DNA from: Paracyclopina nana
Lineage: Eukaryota; Arthropoda; Copepoda; Cyclopoida; Cyclopettidae
Direction of reading: 5' to 3'
DNA: 64,000 nt
Assembly: GCA_019096065.1 (NCBI GenBank)
Contig: JAGUCH010000002.1
Coordinates: 9,808,501-9,872,500, forward strand
A program made the translations under genes and the position numbers. The notes under the pieces are model-generated. The model was not told the origin of the DNA and did no database searches. It saw nothing but the letters and a program-made list of their open reading frames with translations. Positions 11,158-21,811 of this stretch are shown here, in pieces. The first letter of the stretch is position 1. Every line of letters begins with the position of its first letter.

Positions 11158-14100
11158 TTATTGCTCAAGGATCGTCTTCACATTTTCCCATGTGTCATAG
11201 TCCATTTCAGGCTGAAGATCATTCATGATTCGCTTCGCCAATCGCGTCAGCATCTTGTTTTTGCTCCATCTCATCTCTCCATATAAATAAACGCCCATTG
11301 CTTGGTGTTCAACAAGATATTCTTCCAAGAACTGAAACTCCGCCACGACTTGGTGATGCACAATCAGTTCACACCATCTGTGCTGGATATCAGCGTTGCA
11401 CTTGTCCAGGCAGTAGATTTGTTTGAGTTTCACCAATCCAGCCTCCAGCTGAGCCCGATTTTTGAACACCACTTCATCTGCATTAATGAGATTTTCCAAC
11501 AGTAGAATCAATTGCTCCGGGAACAATGACGACTTTTCAAGAATCGCTTCTTCTCCCCCAACAACACGACGATTCCACGACCGTTTTTTGCATTTTCCTC
11601 CCATTTGCTTCAACCAAGCGTCCGTGAGCATCCGAACTTCCTCCAAAAGAGGGCTGTCCAGACTAGAACATTTCTCACTAACCCAATTTGGCAGCACTTC
11701 AGTGTCAAGCCAGGTCTTGCATATGCTGTTAGTATCCTCGTTTGCAATAATGTCATTACCACATTTTTCAAAGAAGAGAGCCAAAAAGTTGGTGGAATGA
11801 ACCAATCTCCCGTGGTATACTTCGTGAACGTAGAATCTGAGAAAGGCAAAAAAATCCTCCTCGCCCACTTTTTCGCACAGGTAGTGCAGCAAAAAGTACC
11901 CTTTTAGGTAATGAACTTGGGTGACGGCCATCGCAGGGTTTTGTCCATTTTTGACGTACTTGATGTCAGTGTTCACATCACGCAATTCTTGCCCTCCCAT
12001 GGGCCTAATTATCTGGTGATCAAGCGGAGTGCTCTTTAATTCCGCACTGAGTGTCTGATACCGAAGGAGGCATCTTAATTTGGACAGCTCATCCCAAACT
12101 GAATCACTGCAATAGTCGTCGTGACCTTTCGGCAAAAGAGACGGATACTGGCGAGAAAAGGCCTTCATTGCTTTTGTATGAATGAAATCCTCTGCGAACG
12201 TTGCAAAGCCCTGTAAGATAAAAAGGCTTAAATTATGCCCCTCGTAGTAAATCCAACAGAAGATTAAGGAAGAGTACCTTTGCAAGGAGCATTCACTTAC
12301 TTTCTATTTGATGCACAATTGAATCAGCTAAAAAGGACATTTAACACAGCTAAATTGGTTTTATTTAAAGCTAAATCTTTACAAAAGTTGCTCGCTTAGC
12401 AGTTAGCTAAGCAGCTGTGGCTATTTTCAATGCCAAAACCTTTTTCAGCAAAAGCACTTCGGCTTGAGCATGGGCTTGAGAATATTGCTACGGGTGATGC
12501 ATTAAGACGTGCTTTAGGCATCTCGCTAAAATCCTGTCAAAAACATGTTGCGAAAGAACAATAACATTCAAGAAATAGAATGTTTACAAAAGTGCACCTA
12601 ATGAATCATCAAATTGACAAAAAAGAAATCTTTACATTAGGTAACTTCGCACTACTTGTACCATTTTCCTTACACTTACGCCACTAAGAGCTTAATTCCA
12701 AAAAAGCGCTTAGTGCACTGGTGCACTGGCATCAATGTGCAACTCATAAGTAACTAATGTACTATGTGAGAGCAAGAAGTTAAAACCATTGCGAACACTG
12801 TTGTTGCAAAATCTTGAGCTTTCAAAGCACCCTCGTAAAAAGAACGCACTAAGCTTATTTTAAAGCGTTTTTTTCTCCTTTTTAGCGGCGAGTATAAAAG
12901 GCCAGTTTGCAGTTACAATAAACACACAATCATGAAGTTGCACCACGTCTTTCTGTTCCTCGTTTTTCTGCTAGAGCCCAAGTAAAACTGACACCAATGT
13001 AAGCCACTTAAATTGCATTGCACTAACAATTTCAGGGTGGAGGGAGGGCTGACAAAATCTGAGTACCTCAATTTTAAGCAATATGAACGCTCATTGGCAA
13101 GTAGCGTTTTGGAAAACCCATTGTATAACAAGGACCAAAGGCCACCTGGAATTGACAACGTTGGTAAGACATAATCAACCCAATCAGTACTTAATCTGTA
13201 ATTTTTGGTTGAAGACGATCACCTGGACATTACATTTTCTCTGTACATCCTTGATCTGGGCCTTTGCTCGCACAAGCAAAACCTTGTGATTGGAGGTTAT
13301 TTGCGACAATTTTGGACAGACCCTAGACTAGCCGTGGAAGGAGTGGAGCCCAAAAAAATTATTTACCAGCCAAGAGACATGTTCCAAAATAGCAGAATGT
13401 GGGTGCCAGACACATTCATAGTGGAAAGCCAAACTGGATTTCTAAGAGAAGCTGATACAGGAACAGGCAGGACATTCATCAGGCTTCACGCTGACGGCAG
13501 CGTCAAGAGCTCAATGCAGTATAAAATAACGTAAAAGTGGATTATGCTCACTGTTCTCCTATGAACCTACTTTTAGCTTTCACACCAAGGCTTTGTGTCC
13601 AATTCCGAAAAACACTCAAGAAGGAGATGTCGTTGAGTGTAGCCTTAACTTTGAAAGCTGTAAGTATTACGTCATGAAGATTAAAATTAAGTGAAGAGGT
13701 GTTTTTTTGCTCACACACAATATTTTGCAGATGGTTACACAAATAAGGACGTCCATTATCAATGGCAAGAGGATGCATGGGCAAGCGAACAAATTGCTAG
13801 TGAGGCACTCGAAAAACTTTCTAACTCCGGCTGGATCTTGAGTGACAGTAGAGTTGAAAATGGTACAACAGTACTTTCATTTGGTAAGAGTGCGGGTCTT
13901 TTTTAAAGATTATCACAATCATACCAATAATTATGCACTTATTTCAGGAGAGTACACAAACGCTAAGCTTGTTTTGACTTTCGAGAAAAAATCAACTAAG
14001 GAGGATTCATCCTCAGAAGAATAACTTTCACCATTTGAATCACTAACAATTTTTAACGCCTCGCTAAATATTTCGCGAGAATCCTACTAAACAATGAAGA

Positions 14101-15306
14101 AATAAATCACACTCACCTCTGATAGCCACTCTTCTGTCCAATCTAGCGCACCGATAAGAAGACCAAACCAGCTGTGGCTAATTTCGTGAGCTAACCGAAT
14201 TAGCATAGCAGTATCGGCATTTAACACGAGACTCTGAGAGACAAACATCAAACTGGGGCTAGATAATCCGAGTCCGGAGTAGCTTCTAGGTACGATTACG
14301 ATGTCCAGCTTCTGGAAGGGATGTGGGCCAATCAATTCATATGCACATTTGAGGCAAAGTGGAATATACGACTTCCAAAGTTCAGCCACTTTAGGCAGGA
14401 GTGATGTGGGTCCAACCAGCCTGCAAGGAATCAAGGGGCCTTCGTCGCCTCTTTCAATGTGACAAGGATAGTATTCGTGAAGTTTTTGACAAGGTTTTTC
14501 GCTTTGCGATACTTGATGGGACCGCTCAGTGATTTGCATACATTGCCACTTCCCAACGGCTACAGCAAAGGTTGACATGGGTAACACCATTTGTGTGTAG
14601 AAGTAGTGCTTTCCTTCTGGTGTTATCAGTGCATCTTCATCACCAGTGCACATAATAGAATATCCTTTGTCAACGAACAGGATGCTTTGCCACGAAGCCA
14701 TTGCAGTGGGAGGCTCTTGGCAAGGAAAAAGAGATCTACAGCAAAAAGCGGAAAGCGTAAAAAAATACATTTTCACAAGATGAACGCAATAACAAACCTG
14801 TTGTTCACCGCAGCAGCAGGCGTGAAAGCAGACTTACTCTGATCTTGATCAAGCCTCCACATCAAAGACTTCCCCTCCTTACTGGTTGTCCACTTAATTT
14901 TGATGACTTTCGGAAAAAGCCTCGACGAGTTTACGGAGGCTTTGCTCACTCTTATGCACCAAGGCTCAACCTTGAATGTCAGAGGCACTGATGATTTTTT
15001 CAACCATTCTTCCATTGCCGAGAGTTGCTTTCTTTTGCTGAAATCTTCCAATATTTCATTGGCCTCAGCAAGATGACAGACAACCTCTGATACTGACGAT
15101 ACTTCCAAGTGACGAGAATCGAGGATAAGCTCGAATGGCTCCTGATGAACATGATCTGGGCTAACTGAGGGGTCCAAAAACAGAACAGCCTCCCCGGTGA
15201 CAATTGATAGACTCATGTTAAACTCCATGACCATCATGTAATGACGGACTCTGATTATATCAGAATTAGCCATCAAAGGCAAGTCATTATCATGGTCAAC
15301 TTCCAT
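11158..15306 (-). CDS. AOPEP: Aminopeptidase O (M1 zinc metallopeptidase)
   Basis: Closely matches aminopeptidase O (human C9orf3/AOPEP, 819 aa), an M1 peptidase that removes N-terminal residues such as Arg. Exons are 15306-14798, 14735-14117 and 12210-11158, giving 726 aa; phases agree at both joins. Landmarks are the N-terminal DLPLMAN, LFPCQEPPTAM, the zinc site HEISH with the third ligand Glu in DWTEEWLSE, VHYLKGYFLL, the basic nucleolar-like segment CKKRSWNRR, HRWCELIVHH and QAMGVYLYGEM. Exon 1 is shorter than in vertebrates, which explains the smaller size. The second intron (12211-14116, about 1.9 kb) contains a complete gene on the opposite strand. The stop lies 8 bases from the TMEM254 stop. 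The 5' end is divergent with CD2BP2, about 350 bp away. Confidence 0.93.
12893..12900 (+). promoter_or_regulatory. TATA box of the nested ligand-binding-domain gene
   Basis: TATAAAAG lies 32 bases upstream of the start codon region of the nested gene (ATG at 12932), inside the second AOPEP intron and antisense to AOPEP. The predicted 5' UTR is therefore extremely short, as for the TATA-driven ABHD10 gene. Confidence 0.6.
12932..14024 (+). CDS. Secreted Cys-loop ligand-binding domain protein, GABA-A/Rdl branch, no membrane domain
   Basis: Six exons (12932-12981, 13036-13163, 13215-13530, 13577-13659, 13731-13883, 13948-14024) join in frame to 268 aa. A signal peptide (1-~15) is followed by a whole Cys-loop receptor extracellular domain: PLYNKDQRPPG, loop D GGYLRQFWTDPRLA (Rdl has FYFRQFWTDPRLAY), loop A MWVPDTF, FIRLHADGSV, a Cys-loop C172-C186 with the canonical 13-residue spacing, loop B NFESYGYT, and a loop C Tyr at 246. 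It ends with KLVLTFEKK and the acidic tail TKEDSSSEE where membrane helix 1 should begin. No helix-encoding exons follow, since AOPEP exons occupy the DNA. By-eye counterparts of Rdl orthosteric residues are Y88, R90, E191, S192, Y193 and Y246. The Cys-loop lacks the usual FPxD. I infer a soluble binding protein, perhaps for GABA or a related amino acid; the ligand is unproven. Confidence 0.85.
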
Positions 15307-15654
15307 AGTTCAAACCAACTTTTACTCAAAATTCAAAACTTTTATCCTTTTTTGTATTACAGAATATACTTTGCTGTAGCTGAGCGGCAAGAGTTCGTCA
15401 ACACTTGACAATGTTCATTTAAGTAAATTGTAAGCATCATGAATCAAGGTTTTAAACGTAAAACGTATAAAAAATACAAATGTTAGCCAGAAATTATTTT
15501 GAAATAATTTTGCATCACAATGATTTTGTAAAAGTCCTATTTTAGGTTTTTTTCTTCAAGAAATGTCGATGGTGTTACATTTTACTCTAGTAAACGCAAA
15601 CGTATCGAAAAAGATAAACAATTTTTCAATTTGGTATTTCACGGGCTACAAAAA

Positions 15655-16737
15655 ATGGTAAATCGCAAAAGAACGGCGCTAGAAGCTGAATTACTAGCCG
15701 AGCCTTCGCCATCGACGTCAAATGTTACCAGAAGGACGAGGGAAATGCAAGGAGATGGAGCTGACGGGAAAAAACATTCAATCGACAGCGATGAAGAAGA
15801 TGAAATCAAGGATGACAACTATGAGGTCCTTAAAGACGATGATATAGAAGGCCAAGAGGATGACACTATCGACAATGATGGGGAGGTGAAAATAACGCCT
15901 TTTAATTTGAAAGAAGAGCAAGAAGAAGGCGAATTCGCCGCCGATGGTGCCTTCATATGGAAGAAAACAACGGAACTGAAAGATGCTTGGCTTGAAAACA
16001 TTGACTGGGTGAAAGTTAAAGAGGTAACCGCCGCAGAAAAGACGCGAAATGATGCCAGTGACGATGCTGAGGACGAGGCAGAGGCAGCTTATAACGAGAC
16101 CGAGTCTTACAAATCTGTCCTGAGCTACATGAAACCCGAAGAGACGGTAGCGAAGGCAATAAGAAGACTTAGTGGTGCCACCAATGCCCCTGGTCAACAA
16201 AAGATTGTCCAACAGAAGCAGAGAAAGATCGCACAGAAGCTTAAGAGCGGGAAAAATCTGACAGACGAGGAGGAAGCATTCCAAAAAAGCCGAGAAAGAA
16301 TGACTGAGCTGACCGGGTTAGCTGATGCCATTTTATCGCGTTCTGGAAATATGGAAATCTACGAAGAGACCTATGAAAAGATTGCGTTTATGCTAAAGGA
16401 AAAAGAGAGTGTTCAAAAGACTTCGATTCCCGAGGGCATTGACGAAGATGACGCTTTGGACATGTTTGCAGATACCTTGGATGAAAAGCCTAAGCCTACT
16501 GAAGAAGTTAAGGCTTCAGCTAGTGATAGCGTAGCACAAATCGATATTGACGGCGAAGTGCAGTGGGAATTTCGCTGGGAAAATACAGACGACGCCAAAA
16601 TTCACGGACCTCATAAGTCGACCGAGATGCTAAAATGGCAAGAGACTGGATTTTTCGATAAAGGCGTTTTTGTGCGGAAAGTTGGTACAAAGGAGTTTCT
16701 CAATGGGAAGCGGATAGATTTCGATCTGTATACATAA
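15655..16737 (+). CDS. CD2BP2: CD2BP2 / U5-52K, GYF-domain spliceosomal protein
   Basis: A single-exon gene of 360 aa, orthologous to CD2BP2 (yeast Lin1/Snu40), a U5 snRNP assembly factor in the nucleus. Recognisable blocks are HSIDSDEED, ITPFNLKEEQEEGEF, the segment around DAWLENIDWVKVKE, ETVAKAIRRL, TGLADAILSRSGN, and a C-terminal GYF domain (last ~60 residues) with WEFRWENT, GPHKSTEMLKW and RIDFDLYT at the very end, as in human CD2BP2. The ATG at 15655 is used; the open frame upstream has no other ATG. The gene is divergent with AOPEP and convergent with MAN1B1, whose stop lies 230 bases away. Confidence 0.95.
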   Translation: MVNRKRTALEAELLAEPSPSTSNVTRRTREMQGDGADGKKHSIDSDEEDEIKDDNYEVLKDDDIEGQEDDTIDNDGEVKITPFNLKEEQEEGEFAADGAFIWKKTTELKDAWLENIDWVKVKEVTAAEKTRNDASDDAEDEAEAAYNETESYKSVLSYMKPEETVAKAIRRLSGATNAPGQQKIVQQKQRKIAQKLKSGKNLTDEEEAFQKSRERMTELTGLADAILSRSGNMEIYEETYEKIAFMLKEKESVQKTSIPEGIDEDDALDMFADTLDEKPKPTEEVKASASDSVAQIDIDGEVQWEFRWENTDDAKIHGPHKSTEMLKWQETGFFDKGVFVRKVGTKEFLNGKRIDFDLYT

Positions 16738-16967
16738 TGACGTTTCATGAATGTATTTGGGTACAATTATTTCCAACATAAAAGTATCGACTGCCATGGT
16801 CGTATCACAGCTCTTAAAATTGCAAAAATAAAGAGGATAAATTAAACAACACATCTGTACATACTAGCTACTTAATAGTACCTAGCACATACTACGAAAA
16901 GTTAAGCTCTTGCCGTCTTAATTACAGGATCATTTTAGGGTAAGCCCATTTTTGGATAAGCCAATTA

Positions 16968-19333
16968 TTAGCTAGCGTGGACCGGCAACGGGTGAGCTTC
17001 GGTATTGAACACCCATTGATTCAAATCAAATTCCTGCTCGTCAGCAAATAGTAGATACAAGTACTTCAAAGTTTCACCGAGGAAAAAAGATTCCATCATG
17101 TCTTTAGGCCGCATATCCAAAGGGTTGCGAACATTCCCCACTGTAGTATAGCCATTGAGTACTTTGGTGTACTTCTCAATTCCCTGCAATATACAAAGCA
17201 GATTCTAGAGCACGCTGACACTTCATTTTTAGCAAAAAAAATTAATTACCTGAAAAATATTCCAGCCCCAGTCTTGGTAAGTTTTGTTGCCGGTCACGTA
17301 GTAGAGATACCAAAGGCTTTCAATTGTTTCTGGTCTGAGAAGATAATGCGAATCTGCAGGCTTGACATAAAAGTCATTGGTAGAAGATGGCTCAGAGTTG
17401 AAGTGGGTAATTTCGGGAGCCAGAAATGTGGGCTGTCTGGCAAAAGTTAGGTAGCACGTGTACGCCAATTCCTCTGCCAACTCCATTAGGAGATTGTCAC
17501 TAGCCTTTTGCGTTTGAGCGTCAGCAACATGCCTTGGTGGCAACTGGCCTGACAAAGTTAGCCCTTGATACGAAGCAAGAGCTAGAGTACCTGGCAAGAA
17601 GCACGCCTGAGGGTAAAAGAATTCCCATTAAGGAGTTATTTGATTTTTTGACTCTTGAGGAAATCCTTACCAATTCATCCATTTTGGGCTTGAAATCCTT
17701 TCCACCCGAAACAATTTCCCCTATGTACAGAAGTCTATTTGGCACAGTTCTCCTTGAAAGTCTATTGACAACCTATGTAAATAAAACATTTTAGTCACTC
17801 GATTTACGATTCGCTGCTTATCCTCAACTCAGGTTGTTTAAAATCCCATTTTTATTTACAAACAGCTAGCTTAAAATGAGGTATGTATTTTTGAAGGTTG
17901 GATGGTCGACTCAAACCACGATAATAAAACGACTTTTTTACTGCCTTGCTTTCAAGGAAAGGCAAATAGCATTGCAACTTACCCCTTTCATTGCATCGAG
18001 AAAGTCATCTTTGAGGAAGTCTGTTCGCTTTCCCGTTTGTATCCATTGCTTGAGCAAATATTCGTAGTACGAATCTCCTCGTGCGCCAAAAGTAATAGTG
18101 GAATGCTTTCGAAACTTCCCAGAGTTGGCATTGATGAAAATGGGAACCAGGCCCTCGGTTTTTTCCAACGAATGAATGATATCTGATATTTTCGCTGCAT
18201 TCTCCTCGAACTGTGGCTCATTCAAGCATCGGCTAAGATCCCTGAATTCGAGTTGGATGGTCGTCACCTCCGACGTGCTCGAGTCTGGGCTCCATTTCGG
18301 CGCATGCCCACGAGTAGATTTAAGATTGACATCAGAGTACGGAATGCCCGAGCTTGAGGTGAAGGCTCCTAAGAGCCTTTGGCCTAAATCTTTTGCCTTG
18401 TCAAGAAAAACACGCTCGGCGCTCAGATGGAATGCGGAGAGAAGACCTCCAAGCACCCGAATTGTTGTTTCGAACAGGTTGACGTCCTTGAAGACAATTC
18501 CATTTAGAAGACTTAATTACATGGATGATCTGCTTTCTACCAACCTTATTGATGCTGAAGCTGAGGCTCTCCGCAACCCAATCCTTGGCTCTATTGAACT
18601 CTTCGTGAAGGTTCATGATTATCATTGTGTCGAGTGAATCAATCAGAGTGAGACCTAGACCGAACCAATTTTGCGCTCCCTTGGAGATGGGTCTCAAGTG
18701 ATCGTGGCCCCAGGCATATGTCTCGTAGCCTTTCCATGCATGCTTAAAAGCATCCACGACAGCCTTTTGGCGTTCATTAGTAGGACCTCGAAAAACAAGG
18801 CTGCCATCTTTAGGTGGAACAATTTTAACTTTAGCTGGAGGCTCATCATGTTGCTTTTCGTTAGCTTGATTGCTGTCATTATTGCCTACAGCAGCCTCTT
18901 CGTACATCTTTTCGTCCTCATATTCTTCCTGGGCTTTGTTCTCCTCAGCATTGATGGGCTTGGCTAGTTTGGCATCTCGTCCGGACTTTTCCTCCAGAGC
19001 TCGCTGCACTGCCTCTACCTTATTCACGCCAATTTGTAGCTGCTTGTTGGCATCAATAATGTCATCTTCAGTCACAGCGGCAACGGCCAACTTGTCCTCG
19101 TTTTCTCGCAGATTACTCCAGTTAAGGTAGACAACCATGAGAATGATGAAAACTGTGGCAAAGTATACAAGGCTTCGCTGCAGTCGTGACAAACGTTTCC
19201 AAGCCTAAAACAAAGAGCTAAGCCAAAATGAGTCCACAATTTAATGCTGATGATGAATTACCCTAAAACAGCTTTTTCGGTGTGGCGAGTCGAGCAAAGG
19301 CTCATGACTGTTCAAATTGATTTTTGCTGACAT
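16968..19333 (-). CDS. MAN1B1: ER mannosyl-oligosaccharide 1,2-alpha-mannosidase (GH47)
   Basis: Class I alpha-mannosidase that trims Man9GlcNAc2 in the ER/Golgi and marks misfolded glycoproteins for ERAD. Exons are 19333-19262, 19204-18545, 18486-17983, 17772-17671, 17606-17250 and 17183-16968, all in phase; total 636 aa (human 699). Exon 1 encodes only 24 residues and supplies the cytoplasmic tail. Next come a type II signal anchor, an acidic coiled-coil-like stem (~60-150), and the GH47 catalytic domain with [84 protein letters not shown] and the terminal calcium-binding FNTEAHPLP. The intron-2 donor is AAG|GTTGGT, a non-optimal but phase-consistent GT. Assignment is firm. Confidence 0.95.
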
Positions 19334-20432
19334 TTTTAAGCTCAAGTCTGCAGAATGGAAATAAACATGGCCCGGTTTCGCAGAGCTGATTCCCGCTCTT
19401 ATCGCGCTTCAATCACAGCTGCACACCTCGCTAAGACTTCGAAACTTTCGTCCAACCGGCCCAACGTCAACTCAAGCGGCACACTTTCAATTTGGCACCA
19501 TGAAATAGTTGACCTAAAATAGAGGTGAATTGTTGATTTTTGGGGAAACTCGCTGTGTCAAAAAAAAGTTATCATGTCAGGCATCATATTACCCAATGCA
19601 AGTTTTGGCGTTTTTCGTGCAATTTTGGTTGTTTTTATTTTGCCTCACCTCATACCGTTGTAGTAATACATCACCAACAGCTGAATGTTTCTTCTTGAAG
19701 AAAGAAAGCCATTTTCACAGCTCAAAGAAGTTGTCCTAATTCCTATTGTCTTCATTCGATTAACGTGGAGGAGAGTCCTTATTTGTTCACTCGTTGGCTT
19801 TTCCTGGGAAGGACCTAATATTCTAGGTGAGTTAGCCATGAAAAAATGTGGTGTTTACCGATCAGGTGGCATTGTTGTGCTGTTGCCAAAATGGCTGTCG
19901 TCATGGAAATTGTTCCTGGCTAACATTTGCGTCGTTAAATTCGTCATTGAAATTCTGATGGGACCCCGATTGTATAAATCTCTAAGCAAATGTCATGTCT
20001 AAATCCTGGATCTAATATTTTATTTGCTTAAAATCACCAGACCTTGAAGCAGTGAAGACTACAAGCTCCCGTATCAGAGATGATGATGATGACAGCCCCT
20101 TGTGAAGAATGAGGACTCTATTCCCACAAGCTATTAAATGAGTCATTCGAGGCTCCACGATGATTCGTGGTAATGCTATGATCATCACGTCTTGGCTTAT
20201 GTCTAATCAATAAAAATAATCAATACAGTTCTGTGAGTTGCTCGAAATAAATCGTAGCCTCTCTTTCAAGGTAACTTCAAGGTAAGTGTTGAAAATCTTG
20301 CGTAGCGTATAAGTATACTAGAGTAGGGGGTCCCATCTAATTTCTGTGTGCGTGTGCGCACCAAAGCCACCTCTTCGGAGCTGCTGTCAATGACAGTTCA
20401 TGAGTGAGAACGGTTCTGTGTGTATAGTGAAA
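19334..20432. other. Divergent upstream region of MAN1B1 and RSRC2
   Basis: About 1.1 kb between two divergent genes, presumably both promoters and 5' UTRs. On the minus strand a possible two-exon small open frame can be drawn (start near 19910, exon join near 19864/19817), but it matches no family I know and I do not call it. Confidence 0.45.
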
Positions 20433-21656
20433 ATGGCCTCCTCTACTCTGGTTGGCTACAGCAGTGGAGAAGAGGACGTTGAAGGAACTCGTCGTCACCT
20501 GGATGCCAATTATGATGATGTCAAGATGGACATGTCCTCTGAGGAGGAAGATGGGGGAGGAGAGTCGGCGATGTTTGCATCCAAACAAGAGTACCAGGAG
20601 TACAAAAAACAGTTCTCCTCATCATCAAAGGCCGTAGAGAAGGCTGAGGAGCCTTCCGAGTACGGTAGTGGAGCAATAAAAAAATCGGATCCTCCACGTG
20701 CGGAAAAGCACGATTCAAGAAGCGGCAGCAGTAGCGAGGACTCGTCTCAAGGGTATTTGGAGGATTTAAAGAGAGATCAAGAGAAGGAGCGAAGGGATGA
20801 AGCGACCAAGAAGCGCAGCAAAAGCCCTGACGATCATAGGAGGCATCATCATCGTCATTCCAAAGAGAGTAGCAGCAGTTCACGAAAAAATCGCCATCAT
20901 CACAAAGATCGCCACCGAACTCGGAGCCGATCTCGAGAACGTCGCAGGCGAAGTCGGAGTCGCTCACGAGACAGGCATAGGGGTGGCCATTCGACGCGTG
21001 ACCGCAACTCCAGAGGCTCCGCTGCCTCGGAACGTCAGGACACGCGTAATCGAAAGTTGCAGAGCTTGGGCTTAGTCAACCCCGGGTCTGGAACCTCTTA
21101 CGAGTCTCAATTGGAAAAGGTCAAAGAGATAACCGGCGTAGAGGTACCCAAGTATTACAATCCATCCGTGATCAACCCCTTGCGCTATGCTGAGCAAATA
21201 AAAAAGAGGCAGATGTTGTGGAGCAAAAAGCCAGCCAAGGATCAGGAGTTGGCACCAGAGCAGCAGCCAGCTCCAATAGCTCCCATTGCTGCAGCTAAGG
21301 TGGAAGAACCAGCTAACTCTGCTATGACGGCCGCTTCATTCAACAAATGGGAGGCTACCAACTTTGGCAATGACAAAACTAACGAAAAGTTCAGGCGTTT
21401 GATGGGGATCAAGAACGCTGGGTCTGTTCAGCCTCCAAACAGCGCCTCTGCTGCTCCAGCCTCGCATAGCTCCGTGTCCAATCAAGGTAGTGCAAAATGG
21501 TTTGCTGACCAAGAAGAGCAATACGAAAGGGCTCGCGCCATTACTCACACACAACGAGGATTAGGTTTGGGTTTTTCAGGGGCTCTGGGCATGGATGGAT
21601 CTTCAGCCAACCCTTCCACGGGAGATAAAAAGCTTTTGTCTTTTGTAAAGAAATAA
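20433..21656 (+). CDS. RSRC2: RSRC2-like arginine/serine-rich coiled-coil protein
   Basis: A single-exon gene of 407 aa. The N-terminal third is acidic and serine-rich, residues ~110-210 form an RS/His-rich domain typical of nuclear splicing-related proteins, and the C-terminal half matches RSRC2. Key blocks are VPKYYNPSVINPLRYAEQ, KKRQMLW, the SMAP block around KWEATNFGND and NEKFRRLMGIK, then QYERARAITHTQRGLGLGF. I start at ATG 20433 (MASSTLVGYSS, strong context AAAATGG); an in-frame ATG at 20400 would add 11 residues. AATAAA overlaps the stop codon (21652-21657), so the 3' UTR may be very short. The function in RNA processing is inferred from the family. Confidence 0.92.
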   Translation: MASSTLVGYSSGEEDVEGTRRHLDANYDDVKMDMSSEEEDGGGESAMFASKQEYQEYKKQFSSSSKAVEKAEEPSEYGSGAIKKSDPPRAEKHDSRSGSSSEDSSQGYLEDLKRDQEKERRDEATKKRSKSPDDHRRHHHRHSKESSSSSRKNRHHHKDRHRTRSRSRERRRRSRSRSRDRHRGGHSTRDRNSRGSAASERQDTRNRKLQSLGLVNPGSGTSYESQLEKVKEITGVEVPKYYNPSVINPLRYAEQIKKRQMLWSKKPAKDQELAPEQQPAPIAPIAAAKVEEPANSAMTAASFNKWEATNFGNDKTNEKFRRLMGIKNAGSVQPPNSASAAPASHSSVSNQGSAKWFADQEEQYERARAITHTQRGLGLGFSGALGMDGSSANPSTGDKKLLSFVKK

Positions 21657-21811
21657 ATATCTACATAAAGCATGTACCTTCAAAGCTACTTATAACCCGG
21701 TTTTTCTGGAATGGAAAAGGGCAGCATATTTCAAGTGGGCGGGCATTTTAACCTTAGCGTTTCTAATTAACTTAAATCATTTCTCTTTTTGTTGGCGGGC
21801 GCAAGTCAAGA

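Noticed and set aside
15778-16284. 168-codon minus-strand frame opposite CD2BP2
   Set aside because: Antisense shadow of an acidic, biased coding sequence; no start context or domain.
19645-19910. Possible two-exon small gene between MAN1B1 and RSRC2
   Set aside because: Phases can be made to fit, but the 45-base intron and unknown peptide in a shared promoter region are not enough support.
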